Shown: one piece after another, positions 23,546 through 35,383 of the stretch
How positions within the stretch are numbered: position 1 is the stretch's first letter
Layout of the letters: each line of letters opens with the position of its first letter
The notes under the pieces: generated by a model
The model's input: the letters and a program-made list of their open reading frames with translations, nothing else
Told to the model about the DNA's origin: nothing
Databases searched by the model: none
NCBI GenBank assembly: GCA_977006965.1
Contig: OZ345369.1
Location: 310,001 to 374,000 of the forward strand
DNA from: Phymatolithon calcareum
Taxonomy: Eukaryota; Rhodophyta; Florideophyceae; Hapalidiales
Length of the DNA stretch: 64,000 bases
Direction: 5' to 3'
Position numbers and translations under genes: made by a program

Positions 23546-23879
23546 GAAATCGGTGACGGTTTTGGTGCGATAACAGTGAGCTGTAGTGTTAGAACGACAA
23601 ATACTGTTCTGTACGAAGAATGATCTTTCACTTGACGGAGAAGAGCCGCAATGATCATGAGAGGGATGTGTTGAATCCCGCGATCAATCGAATGTGTCTG
23701 ACTGATTCTTCCGCATATTGTTTATGAATGATGTGCAAGCGTGGAATGGAATGGAAACCTATTTGTTTCTTTCTCGTATGAATTGAATGAATCTGGTCCG
23801 TAACTCCGCTGTTGCTATTGGTCCTCCCATGTCCTCGCCAGCTTCTGAGAGCGGGCTGGGTGATGAATCCAACCTAAAA

Positions 23880-24260
23880 GTTAAACTGAATGCCTGCATG
23901 CAGCCGGGAGAAACGCGCGAAAAAAGGTGCGGAATGCATGCATAAGCCGTACTTGCGCATGCGTGGTTGTTTGCGGTAAATTACAGGTTGGTTGGTGTTG
24001 AAAGGGAGAATTTTCACCTGCAGTGCATGCCATTCCTACGCAATGTATGCATGATGCATGCATTGGTTAGGAAAGGCATGCACCTATTTCTCAGTCGGGA
24101 AAGTGCCAAAGAGATAAGATCATGGGCGTTGTCACGAGATGAATTCTGACCTGCATGTATAGTGCTGCACGGTCTAGTCTGGCCTGCAGTCTCGGCCAAG
24201 CAGTGCGCATGGCGGCGCATCTGAAAATATGGATACCCTATGATACAGTAGCCGCATGCA
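23880..24260. repeat. Cluster of GCATGC/CATGCA motifs with a foldback
   Basis: At least eight CATGC/GCATG-type motifs fall in this stretch, about 360-740 bp upstream of pantothenate synthetase. The densest part, 24023-24083, is an imperfect palindrome: GTGCATGCCATTCCTA on the left against its near-complement ending GGCATGCAC on the right, with about four mismatches in 30-bp arms. CATGCA (RY element) is a B3-factor site in land plants; whether it acts here is unknown. Confidence 0.45.
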
Positions 24261-24618
24261 GCCTCAACAGCGCTTGTCCGCACGTCTGCTTCCGTTCCAT
24301 AGTTGTCATCTGCAGCCCAAGAGTTCAACTCTCATCCCGCCGACACTTGCGCGTGACAACGATCGACAGTCTGCGACAGTTATTCTATTGACCAAATATC
24401 AGATGCTACCCATCGCAGACGTCTCTCATCGGCACGCACGAAATACATCAAAGACAACATAGTATACACGCGAGATACACTAATCTGTACCTCACTCACA
24501 ATCTCCTCACCCCATACCTCCCCGTTGCACTTGCGCCCGCCAGCCACATCGTCCGCCCCAACCACCCGGCGATCCTCCATCCGCCTCCCCCAACCGGCAC
24601 GGAACCCCTCCCCGTCCG

Positions 24619-25503
24619 ATGCATATCTTCCCCACCGCGGCGGCGATGCGCTTCTACCGCGGCACTCTAAACCCCACCCATTCAATCGGCTTCGTGCCCA
24701 CAATGGGCAGTCTCCACGACGGGCATCTCTCCCTTGTGCGCGCGGCGCGCACAAACGACATCTGCATAGTATCGATCTACCTAAACCGCAAGCAATTCGC
24801 CCCCGGCGAAGATCTCGCCCGCTACCCCATAACCCCCGACCTCGACATAGGCCATTTGAAATCGCTCAAAGTGGATGCCCTCTACCTCCCGGCCGAAGGC
24901 GAGGTGTATCCAGACGGGTACGCCACACACGTGTACCCGGCCGTCGGTCATCCGAGCCGCAACCCCTGCTCCGAGGGCGCGATGCGCCCGACGTTCTTCC
25001 GCGGCGTCGCCACCGTGCTGCTCCATCTGCTTGCCACCGTGCGCCCGACCAAGATGTACTGCGGGCAGAAGGACGCGCAGCAGTGCGCCGTGATGCGCGC
25101 GCTTGTCGAGGATCTCTGGCTGGACACGCGGGTTGTCGTGCTGCCCACCGTGCGTGAGCGGGATGGACTGGCCATGTCGTCGCGGAATAAGTATCTGAGT
25201 GGGGGGGAACGGCCGTATGCGAATGTGCTGTTCAGGGCTATGCGGGAGGCGCAGATGTTTTATGATGGTGGCGAGCGGAGCGCAGAGAAGTTGCGGGAGA
25301 GGGCGAGATATTTTGTGGAGCGTTTGTGGATACATCCGCCGGATGTGGAGTTGCAAATTGCGTATATTAGCGTTTGCGATGGGGAGTCTATGGAAGAGGT
25401 TAGAGGTGATGTGCCGGAGGGGAGGGGAACACTCATTTGTATTGCGGGGGTTATGGGAGGGACACGGTTGATTGATAATTGGGAATTGAGGGTGGGTGGG
25501 TGA
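24619..25503 (+). CDS. panC: Pantothenate synthetase (pantoate--beta-alanine ligase)
   Basis: This 294-residue, single-exon protein joins D-pantoate and beta-alanine with ATP (via pantoyl-adenylate) in the last step of vitamin B5 synthesis. Visible motifs are PTMGSLHDGH at residues 27-36 (the HIGH-like nucleotidyl-transferase box), SIYLNRKQFAPGEDL at 52-66 (family form SIFVNPxQFxPxEDx), FRGVATVLL at 127-135, GQKDAQQ at 149-155, and RERDGLAMSSRNKYLS at 179-194 (KMSKS-like SSRN loop). Length is normal for the family (about 280-310). The start at 24619 sits directly before the conserved N-terminal strand. No organelle-targeting extension is obvious, suggesting a cytosolic enzyme. Codon use is strongly GC-rich at its 5' end compared with flanking DNA. 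A cluster of CATGCA motifs lies upstream. Confidence 0.95.
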   Translation: MHIFPTAAAMRFYRGTLNPTHSIGFVPTMGSLHDGHLSLVRAARTNDICIVSIYLNRKQFAPGEDLARYPITPDLDIGHLKSLKVDALYLPAEGEVYPDGYATHVYPAVGHPSRNPCSEGAMRPTFFRGVATVLLHLLATVRPTKMYCGQKDAQQCAVMRALVEDLWLDTRVVVLPTVRERDGLAMSSRNKYLSGGERPYANVLFRAMREAQMFYDGGERSAEKLRERARYFVERLWIHPPDVELQIAYISVCDGESMEEVRGDVPEGRGTLICIAGVMGGTRLIDNWELRVGG

Positions 25504-27610
25504 GAGGATGCATGGGCTGTGACAAAGGGGTGGGACGGAAGAGAGTCGAATGATGGGAAGATTGCAGTGGAGGAAGGAAGTGAGGTGAGGGAGGTAGTGG
25601 GGGAATAAGGGGTCAGACGGGATGCGTGCACTGACTGGCGCCGTGGGCACCAGGAAGGAGTGCTCTGAGGAAAGCCCAAGCGAGCGTTCTCGCCGTTGGA
25701 AGTGTGAAGTGATTTGGGCTGAGAATATCGATCGACGCGATGCTGCAGTGCGTGCTGGGAGGAGCACGTTACAAGGCCGCCTACATGGAAAATGGGGAAC
25801 GCGATGCAGGGTAAGCTGCGGCGCTACAGTAGTCGTGAAAATGAATTTCAGTGCACTGGCTTCAGCAAGTGCAGGCCTGGAAAGGGCACACTGACCTTAC
25901 TGTAGACTAGAATGTCCTTGACGCTCTACGACCGTGCGAGCAGTGGCAGCAAATGTCGTTGTGAGAAACGCCCTGCCTGCCTTCCTGCAGCGTATGTTCC
26001 ACTTTTCTATCTGTCTATCGCGATTGTAAAGCATTCAATTGAGCAACTTTGTCCGTACGTACGTACGCTTTTTGTTTTTCAATTTTGTCTGGCGAAGCAC
26101 ATGCTTGTGGTGAACAACATGATGTTGCTCATGTCGCTTTGTTACGGAAAAATAGCATACTGTATGTATTCAATTGCAGTGGGCGAGAGGGCACGTTCTG
26201 CGGCAGATCACTGGCGCTCAGTGTATGTCTTCAATTGTGCTCTGCTCTGCTTCACAGATGTGTGCCGGTTGTCGAATTAGAACTCGTGTATGTCGACATC
26301 TGCGATAGATTTCAGGGCGGTGTTCGCACGCATGGGTCTTCATCTACGACGCTGCCGCGCACATCGCTCTCGAGAGCCTCGAAGAGAAAGAGATGCGTGT
26401 ATGAGAACGGATATGGGCAAAGCAAGCGGCAGTGAAGTGGACGTACAGAGGTACTGTACCGGATTGATGGTGGGACGAACACATGGAGAGAAAGGAAATG
26501 GGCATTTCTCCTGAGTGCAACAGGGAATGAAGGGGCTTTGCAATTCAGACAGATATGTCCCGCGGCATGCATCTCACTCACTTGACGGTAGTAAAAGCGA
26601 ACGCAGAGCGAATGCTCCAAGCCACAACAAACAAAGTTCAGCCCAAAACAAAACGAGGGGCGTAGATCAGGTTGATGTAGAAAATAGACCGCAGAGTAGA
26701 ATCGCAGAGCAACCGGGCGGACGCCTTCCAACGCAGCCCTAATGACGATGGATGGGATATACTGTAGTAGCAGCTCTCTGGTTTGTGGGAAAATTCCCTA
26801 AGACGCCGTCAAAGAAATGGCGAGGCATGGCGAGCAAACTAGCACAAAAATGCGAGTTACGTACCACGGGACTTATCTACAGTAATGCTTGAGGAGCGCT
26901 GGAACAAAGAAGGGACAAAATTCTGTTCTGTTCTGGAAAAAGCACGACGCCCGTGGACCCCCCACTACGATTAGCGTGCACGGAATGGCGGTCTAGACCG
27001 CAAACATTTTCAGAACGCGGTGAGGGATTGGTCGACCAGGTGGAACAGCAACCTGACCCGCGATGCCAGTCTGATAAATTTGATAAATTTCGGTGCTGGC
27101 GTAATATATCACATCATACTGTCGGAACGTACAGTACAGTGGAAGGATACTGTAGAGCGCCGAAGCAAGGACCGTGAGAAGAAGCACCAAATGAACACGG
27201 GCGGGTTGTTCACGGGGTGTTCACAGCGCAGCGGTGATGAAAATCAGATGATTTTAGAGGACGATTACAGCTGTAATGAATTAGCTCAAAGATCCAAACG
27301 TACTTGAGTTGAGATTTGGCAGCTTTACTCCGACCGCCCATTGGTTGGTGTTGTGGCCGGCGGTTACGGAGTATACGCCGATTGGACGTTCGATGATGCC
27401 GCTGTTTCTTACACCTGAAAAACTTACACCTCCTTCAAAAACCCCACGCCCCCCAAAAGCGCACATGCGTCAAGCCGTTGCAGCATACCCACCACGCCAA
27501 CCCAGCGTCCGGTCCGCAATTCAACGTCGTCCATCCAACACCCTTTCCCGTCTGCCTAATCGCCCAACCCCTCGCTTCATCTGCCTTCCTGCCCGTCTGC
27601 CCGCCTTCGC
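25504..27610. other. Intergenic region between panC and the bZIP gene
   Basis: It contains purine-rich DNA just after the panC stop and scattered short frames. Frames at 26049-26435 and 26312-26731 lack motifs and overlap each other on opposite strands. A GTACGTACGTACG run lies at about 26054-26067. No gene is supported. The region just before 27611 is C-rich (CCACGCCCCCC-like tracts), as expected of a TATA-less promoter. Confidence 0.4.
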
Positions 27611-29083
27611 ATGAGTTACTATTCATCCCCCGCGCCACAGCAACAGCAGCCGCCGCCGCCCGCGCCACCGCCACAGACACGCGCTGCACCCTTTTCCAAC
27701 ATGCATCCCCCGCATGGCGGTCTCTACCCGGCGGCGGCCGCAGCCCATCTTGACCATCTGCAGCAACAGCAACAGTTTGCGCATTTCCAGCAGCAACAGC
27801 TCGCCATGGGCACACAGCCCATCCAGCTTGCCCCCGGCATGTCGCAACAAGCCTTTGCCGAAGAGGCCATGCTAGCCGCTCAGAACATGGCAGCGCAGAA
27901 CATGGCGGCCGCTCAGAATCTCCTTCCGCAAAATCTTCCGTCGCAAACCATATCCGCGCAGAACGGCCCCAATGATCAGCCGTCCCCTGTGGAGGGGGAA
28001 GAAATGGCCGATCTCGGTGGCATCGGCTTGCAGGAGTTACTTCATGGGATTAATCCGCACATGTTTGGCGACCTGCAGACGCAGGCACCTGATGTCATTG
28101 CTCTTCTTCGGAAAACCAATCCGCTCTCTGGTCCCCCTACGTCCACACAAGTCCCCGCAATCAATATCGCCGCCGCTGCCGCAGCCGCTGCAAACTCGTC
28201 GGCCATCGACCCTGACGCTATTACCACTTCACAAATCACCACTTCGGCTAACATGCCTCGTATGGCGCCGCACAATATGCAACCCGCCCCGACAGATGCA
28301 TATCCGTATCTTGCCGGAATGGTCGATGCGGCATCGCCTATAATGCATTCGCAGCTCAACGTTTCGTCGGCCCTTGGTGCCATGCCGACACCTGTTGCGA
28401 ACGGCGCACCGAGGCGACCGGCAAACGATCGTCGTGCGACCGGCGGGAGAAACGACACCGCTGCCGCCGCTGCAGCAGCCGCGGCAGCAGCAGCCGCTTC
28501 TGCGGCCGCCGCTGCGGGGAAGTCTTCCCGTCCGCGTGTGGGACAGAAGCGTTCAAAGGCCGAGCAGCTGACAGATGCGCAGAGGCAAACATCCGTAAAG
28601 CAGGAACTGACTCCAATGGGAGGGATATATGATGCGAACGGAGGGATAGCGAATGCCGGAGTGGATATCGATCTGTCAGAAGCGTCTGAAAACAACGAGG
28701 TTCGTAAGGCGATGCGTGCAGAACGCAACCGTCAAAGTGCCGCCGCGTCCCGGGAGCGGAAGAAGAACCACATCAAGGAGCTTGAACGACGGGTAACAGC
28801 ACTTTCACATCAGAATGCGAAATTACAAGTGGAACAACTGGACGCCATTCGATTTCGTATAGTGGAAGAGCAACGACTTTTGGATGAGAACAAAATGTTG
28901 AGGAAAGATGGGATCATGAAAGATTTGAAAATTCATGAACTTACCAATAAGCTCGAAAAGGCAGGGTTGGAACCGCAGCCGCAGCGAGCAGCAATTCAAG
29001 AGCTTAATTTGAAACGACCGAGTACGTGGGGTTCGAGCACGTGGTCGGCGTCTAAGTGGGGGTTGGGTACGGGGACTAAATAG
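27611..29083 (+). CDS. bZIP transcription factor with Gln- and Ala-rich tracts
   Basis: This 490-residue single-exon protein is likely nuclear and DNA-binding. Near the C-terminus a basic region carries the bZIP signature N-x7-R (NRQSAAASRERKKNHIKELE, from about residue 370), followed by a leucine zipper to about residue 430 with heptads VTALSHQNAKLQVEQL and LLDENKMLRK. The N-terminal half has Pro/Gln-rich segments (PAPQQQQPPPPAPPP near residue 6; QQQQQFAHFQQQQ near 55) and Asn/Ala-Gln repeats (AAQNMAAQNMAAAQN), typical of activation domains. Long poly-Ala runs sit near residues 185-195 and 277-300, the second ahead of a basic stretch. These homopolymer tracts are the most likely to vary in length. 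The gene is convergent with the proteasome gene. Its binding site and target genes cannot be told from sequence. Confidence 0.92.
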   Translation: MSYYSSPAPQQQQPPPPAPPPQTRAAPFSNMHPPHGGLYPAAAAAHLDHLQQQQQFAHFQQQQLAMGTQPIQLAPGMSQQAFAEEAMLAAQNMAAQNMAAAQNLLPQNLPSQTISAQNGPNDQPSPVEGEEMADLGGIGLQELLHGINPHMFGDLQTQAPDVIALLRKTNPLSGPPTSTQVPAINIAAAAAAAANSSAIDPDAITTSQITTSANMPRMAPHNMQPAPTDAYPYLAGMVDAASPIMHSQLNVSSALGAMPTPVANGAPRRPANDRRATGGRNDTAAAAAAAAAAAAASAAAAAGKSSRPRVGQKRSKAEQLTDAQRQTSVKQELTPMGGIYDANGGIANAGVDIDLSEASENNEVRKAMRAERNRQSAAASRERKKNHIKELERRVTALSHQNAKLQVEQLDAIRFRIVEEQRLLDENKMLRKDGIMKDLKIHELTNKLEKAGLEPQPQRAAIQELNLKRPSTWGSSTWSASKWGLGTGTK

Positions 29084-29684
29084 CGCGGTGCGAGTGCTGT
29101 CAAAGATTTCATTCTTGCCAGTCGGTTCGGTTCAGTTCTGTTGTGCCTACCTCTCTCTTGTTTTGTCAACGCTATGGTCTCTTCGACATGCTCGCCAATC
29201 GGACACTAAACAGATTTGTACAGTTTATTTTGCTTTCGTACATACAGTACCCTTCTTGTGATCCTTTTTCGACTGTCTGCGATTAGTCTGTTGCATTTGC
29301 GTTTGCGCGCCTTTCTTCCGACTGACTGATTGAATGAGGGGTAAGTATAAGTATAACTGCTTGTGCTGCTGCATTATTGACGAGCTTTATGAGCTGAAGA
29401 AAATCACCATCGCCGTTTTGTTCTCGTTTATATGCAGTTTTGTTCATATCGTACAGTACAGTGCAGGAGTCGAGCATCAAGAATCTCGGGATATCATATG
29501 ACTCAGAAATAAACTTGCCTCATGGTGCAAAACAAAAGCGTTACAGTTCGGTGTCGCTTCTAGAAATAAGTGCTCAGTTTTACTAGTATTGTGCAAACAC
29601 AGAAATACATTCCGACAAACTCCATTCGCAACGATCTGGAAAGTGTGATCGATTAAAAAGCGTCAGTCTTCGTCAAGCTTAAAG
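29084..29684. other. 3' intergenic spacer between convergent bZIP and proteasome genes
   Basis: About 600 bp shared by two 3' ends, with no open frame of note. T-rich stretches near 29226-29280 and short CAGTAC motifs occur, but no certain polyadenylation signal. Confidence 0.5.
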
Positions 29685-31020
<1,336 letters not shown>

Positions 31021-32181
31021 CCATTGCATTTTGCGGAAATCCGGGAGCTGGACAATGGACTCTCCTTGACAGAATCTTCGGAAGTCCACACTTCAGAAGC
31101 GTGCCGGGCATATTTGAAGGTCGGACACACGTTCTCCAAGCATAACCAGTGGGGAACGTGACGCTGCGTGAGACCCTCGGTCTCTTCGATGTCAGGAGAA
31201 GAAATCAAGTAGGCGAAAAGCTGGACAAGTTACTAGCTGAAAATGTCGAATTAAGCATTGCGTTCGTTGCCACCTTAGATGAAGGTCGAGCAAGATTGAA
31301 TTCGACCTAACCATCAAGCTCGTGCTCGATACTATTTCCGTGGACACAAATGATTGCTTTGGGGTAATCGTCAACAAGATCGGAGAGCGTAGTGAATCCA
31401 TAATATGGGAAGACCCGGAATCGGATTGCAGAACTGGTGCAGTATTGAGGGTGTTCGGAAGGCAACCCACCGGTCCTACATGCCGATGTATCCTGCTCTT
31501 CTCCAGGCAAAAGACCAATGTCAAAAGGCCGCGGCACTTAATCTCCTTCTCCGTGCTCTTCCTCTGACTAAGCCATTGGACACCGTGTTTCCAGCTCTAA
31601 AACACAGAACTTGAGAAGCTTCTGGAGGCTTGGGAGCTTCCAGCAAGAGAAGTCGAAATTTCCACAGGAGACGAATTTAGGCAGGCTATGAGCTACAAAA
31701 GCTTGCTGCTGATAAGCGAATCAGTGCATTAGAGCAAGCTCTCCGATGGCAGAGGCAGCATGCAAACAAAAAAGGGGGCAAGGAGGAGGGCAAGCGTAAA
31801 GTGCGTGTGGGATACGATCTGGAACGACGAATGTCCAACAGCAGCAGATCGAGGGTGCAGCCAAGCTCAGAGTGCGTAGTTGACGTCGGATGTGAGCATG
31901 GCAAAGATCGAGAAGTGAAGAATCAGGTAGCGAACCCGGTTCCCTCTATATAATTGTGTTATCGGGCTATTTAAGAAGGCGGAGATGTGAGCGCAATGTT
32001 CCATCTCGCACGGTTGCTACAAGATGACGGAGACGGTGTACCAACTGATCCGGTTCGCGCAGTTCAGCTGAACAAGCGGGCCATGGACGAACGTGTCTAT
32101 GCGAGCGCACTGTTCAGTTCTCCAAAGTACAATTTAATTCTCCAAAACACGCATCATTTCAATTGGATTTCGGACTCATAA
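31021..32181 (+). pseudogene. GIMAP-like GTPase / coiled-coil / Sel1-repeat protein, copy 2 (broken)
   Basis: It is similar along its length to 14040-15120. The P-loop region is decayed (codons around 31035-31075 still give GNPGAG, but the KST is lost). Then come the counterpart of the FEG...VLQA stretch, KLDKLLAENVELSIAFVATLD (31212-31275), and TIKLVLDTISVDTNDCFG...NKIGE near 31310-31385, where NKIG fits the G4 NKxx position that is obscured in copy 1. The Sel1 part at 31987-32090 reads SAMFHLARLLQDDGDGVPTD. Several stops and shifts are present. The two copies are in the same orientation 17 kb apart. Confidence 0.55.
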
Positions 32182-32326
32182 CATGCATTTTCAGTCCTAT
32201 TCTCTCGCGCCACAGCACTAGTACTGCAAAAAACATACGTGCAAGGAGAGAAGGTGATCAAATGGTACACTTTTCGTGATCGAGGAACGAATATTCCGTT
32301 CTCATGTACTGCTTCGTTCCCGATAG

Positions 32327-32399
32327 AGTCTGATCCAATAATGTTCTTTCTTTTTTAAAAGAAAGAATCTTAAAAGAAAGAACATTATTACATCAGACT
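32327..32399. repeat. Short foldback (28-bp arms)
   Basis: The left arm 32327-32354 (AGTCTGATCCAATAATGTTC...) and the right arm 32372-32399 are inverted copies with two mismatches in 28 bp and a 17-bp loop that itself contains GAAAGAA. A hairpin this long and precise is unlikely by chance. It is probably a MITE remnant or a replication-slippage inversion. Confidence 0.6.
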
Positions 32400-33207
32400 A
32401 ATAGAATTAACTTTGATGTAAAGTAAAGATCCAGTGTGGTTTTCTTCAAGGTTTTGAGTTGATTTTGAAGTCCTCTGGCAACTTGATGTCTTCAAATGAA
32501 GCATCTTCCGTATTTGTAATGTTGCTGCGAAGGGCTGCATTGTTCCGTCACTTTGCAGGGCGGGGGATTCGTACAGTGGCGAGAACTTTTTTTCTGCTCT
32601 TGGCGTTCAGAGGGATAGAAACAAAGCGTCTGTCGTCGTGCACAATCTGGCTTCCGTATCGGAGAGAGAATTAAGCTCCCAGTTTGTTGCAGATCAGAAG
32701 AAAGTTCTTCGAGACCTCTCTCTAAGAATACTTACAAATGCTAGTAAGTCCTGGGAGCTTTGGACTAACAACATGTACTGTGTCCGGCAGAGATATATTT
32801 CTGCGTTCCAGCAGGAAAGCTGTGGACCAGTTTATCAAAAACCCCTCAGATTCTTTGAGATTTGAGCAGATCGAGATCTGTAATAGTATCACGGGGAAGG
32901 CCCCATTGGTGTGATCTGTGCTCATTCAAATAGGAGGACGAAAACAGGTAGTAAAGACGTGGAGGCTCATAAACTGGTTGCTGATGCGATAGCTACCGTC
33001 AATCTGTTAGCAAAAAATGTTCCTGCAAATGGCTTAGAAAACCGGCGCCAGTTACAGCAATGCACTATCGCCTGCACTTGAAAGTACGGAGAACTGGCAA
33101 GGGCAGTGTCTCATAATTATATCCTTCCCTCAGCATCGCTGCAGCTTTTCACTTTGCTGGCCTTCTTTCTTTCTTTATTGCAGAAGGCGTTAATTGAACG
33201 GCAGGAC
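32400..33207. other. Unrecognised short frames
   Basis: Plus-strand frames at 32459-32674 and 32638-32865 overlap in different phases. The second (ADQKKVLRDLSLRILTNASK) has a protein-like composition but no known motif. The interval may hold a decayed gene fragment. Confidence 0.2.
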
Positions 33208-34171
33208 TTACACTCGAGCAAGTTCTCTTTGTCCAAAAATTGGAGCATCTCTACAAGTCTTATTCTGGACAGATATTCTAACGTTTTGCCGCGCACTCTT
33301 CCAATGAATTGAGGCAGCCCGACCAGAACAGCGTAGGATTAGGTGCTCCACTGTTTCCTTGGCGCCATACAGGCACATCGTGCACACTGAGTCGTAGTAT
33401 AGGTTCATCCTCGCTGTGGAAGCATGCCACAATCGGACAGCAAGGCACTATGAGCTCGTGGAGTACCACCTCTGCAAGTCTCTATGAGATGTATATATCT
33501 TTCGGGAGCGTAGGTAATGTCACTGGTTTGCTTCTACAGGGCGGTTAATACTGGATCGTGCTGCTTCCACAGAGAGAGGTATCACTTGATGCGACACCAG
33601 ACTCGCTTCCAAATTCTGCCTCGCGATAGCTCATCGGCGGCCTCGTTCTGGGACGCCGCGGTGACTCGGCATCCAAACACACTCTATGTGAGCGTGTGTG
33701 ACATTACTTGTTCTATGAGCTTCCATAGATTCGGCACGATTCACGAATCATCCGCGGTTGCCCGTTGAGCGCGTTTATGCAGCTGCGGCTGTCAGTGAAC
33801 TGTCTGGTCGTGCTGCCGCGCGAAAGCTGTAGATTTAACACTGCCTGAAACGCTTGCACGGCCGCAAAATGCTCCGCGTCGAGTGAAAAGCCCGCAGCCC
33901 CAACAGCAAACGCTGTTTCCGCGACTGTTTCTTAGACATGAAAAACCAGATTCCCAGCTCTGTCAACCTGGAATGGGCCCGTACGTTACATGTCGAGTGT
34001 GTCAACATCTTCGTCGTACACGATGACACGCTGTTTCGAAGCCGTAGAGGCCGTTCTGTAGGCGTGCTCGTCTCCGTCATCGTAGGCCACGAGGACATCC
34101 GCGTTCCTGCCGTGCCGAGCCTCAAACCATTCGTGACGTACTTCTCTGACAACTTTTCTGGCTGCAGTCAA
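33208..34171 (-). pseudogene. Non-LTR retrotransposon 3' part: RNase H and zinc-knuckle tail, copy 2
   Basis: On the minus strand, AEHFAAVQAFQAVLNL (about 33880-33830) and FTDSRSCINALNGQPRM (about 33810-33750) match the RNase H of the copy at 18044-18866, which has FTDRRSFLDALNGQRW. The C-terminal block CLYGAKETVEHLILRCSGR at 33370-33310 matches that copy's CFVGTKETVEQLLLRCSGR. An upstream segment (34171-33986) is charged and contains LVAYDDGDEHAY. Several stops and frameshifts show a dead, 5'-truncated copy of the same LINE family. Confidence 0.65.
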
Positions 34172-34755
34172 CGCTGCTGAGCAGGCCTACACGCTTGCTT
34201 TTGTTCTTCCTGATCTTCGTCCTCAGCTTTGCCGTCGCCCCGGCGGGCAGATTGAGACTCCAGCCGACTTTCTACCCACCCCAACCTATCTTTTTATGCG
34301 AGAAGTCGCTGGCGGGGATGGCGAAATTTCTACTCGTAGGGTCACAACTTAGTCGACGAGACTACTTTTCTGAGGAGCAGGGGGCAGCACATGCTGCTCG
34401 CGTTTGACGAGAAGAGCGGTAACTTAACCTATCGTACTCTTCAACTCTAAAGGCAACAATATTGTTGTCAATGCTCTTCCGGCACGTACGTCCCATGCTC
34501 TTCAACCATTAGACGTCGTTATGTTTGGAGCTTGTTGCTCGAGTCGACCGACGAGCCGCGGATTCATCTCGAGACTCCGAAAGAGCTGCACGTGCTCTTC
34601 TTGATGAAAGGCGATACCCTCGTCTCTGATGGGACAGTATTTGAGAGTGGGACTACTAATGTCACAACAAAGAGCGCGGCACTTAACTATCACAAAGATG
34701 ATCTATGCGGTAAAGAGAGTCAATGAAAAGGAAAAGCGAGAAGAGCGAGAAAGAG
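34172..34755. other. No recognisable gene
   Basis: Overlapping short frames only (34195-34407, 34532-34726). A purine-rich GAGAAAGAG tract precedes the retroposon that follows. Confidence 0.3.
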
Positions 34756-34993
34756 GGTGGAAGTTGATGGATGGATGGATGGATTTCTGTTTTATTGAAG
34801 CTCCCTTAGTCAATTATCATTGCACCTGAGAGACTTTTCGTTGCGCTACAATCCTTCGCTTACGTTTTCATGATTTCGGACATTTTCTTTGGACGGTATC
34901 AACTGCCATTTCCAGCGTCTCTTTTTGAATATCGGAAAGTCGTTGCTTGGGCATTAAGTTTGAGATAACTGTGAGAGCGGTGGAAGTTGATGG
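34756..34993 (-). mobile_element. 5'-truncated retroposon with 15-bp target duplication
   Basis: GGTGGAAGTTGATGG occurs exactly at 34756-34770 and 34979-34993. The 208 bp between them, read on the minus strand, end with an AATAAA-type signal (reverse complement of TTTATT near 34790) and a (CCAT)n tail. This is the structure of a short non-LTR insertion. No coding capacity remains. Confidence 0.65.
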
Positions 34994-35383
34994 TAAGCTA
35001 CACTTTAACTTCAATAAATTGATTTTTGTCGTTTACACCCATGGGGCCTAAATTTTTGGAGCATACATACACGTAAAACTGTTAACTACTCCAAGGGAGA
35101 AATGAGAGAAACATGCTCCCCCGAATTCGCCAAACTGTAGCGAAGCTGCTGGCGACGGCGGCGGACTCATGCACTCTCATGGGATTTCAATTATTTTTAA
35201 TGGAAAAGAATCAAATGAACCTGCCCAGTCTATCACTACAATAGATTTGAAGGTCCCGTTCACCTGAACTTCAAATGCACAGAATGTGACATTTCTGAAG
35301 AGACATGTTTCTCACTTCATCGACGAGCATTGTATACATAGAAATAGGAGTATGAAACATGCTTCTTTCTACACCAATTACAT
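34994..35383. other. 5' flank of the beta-helix gene
   Basis: AT-rich, no recognisable gene. No certain TATA element lies close to the start at 35384. A TGTATACATAG stretch near 35331-35341 is the best candidate. Confidence 0.3.

Larger units (their letters stand above)
20336..23660 (-). mobile_element. Tyrosine-recombinase (DIRS/PAT-like) retrotransposon, decayed
   Basis: Read from 23660 down to 20336, the order is gag-like frame, reverse transcriptase, RNase H, tyrosine recombinase. This order defines the YR retrotransposons (DIRS order), which integrate with a recombinase instead of a DDE integrase. The gag-like frame is still open, the polyprotein has frameshifts and stops, and the recombinase retains readable catalytic motifs. 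The inverted or split direct terminal repeats expected of the group could not be fixed by eye, so the outer borders are approximate. Confidence 0.7.

Noticed and set aside
24781-25767. 328-codon open frame on the minus strand
   Set aside because: It lies antisense to panC in GC-biased codons; the plus strand carries all pantothenate synthetase motifs.
28042-28728. 228-codon minus-strand frame with Ala runs
   Set aside because: It is the antisense of the bZIP gene; the Ala run is a reflection of GC-repeat DNA on the other strand.
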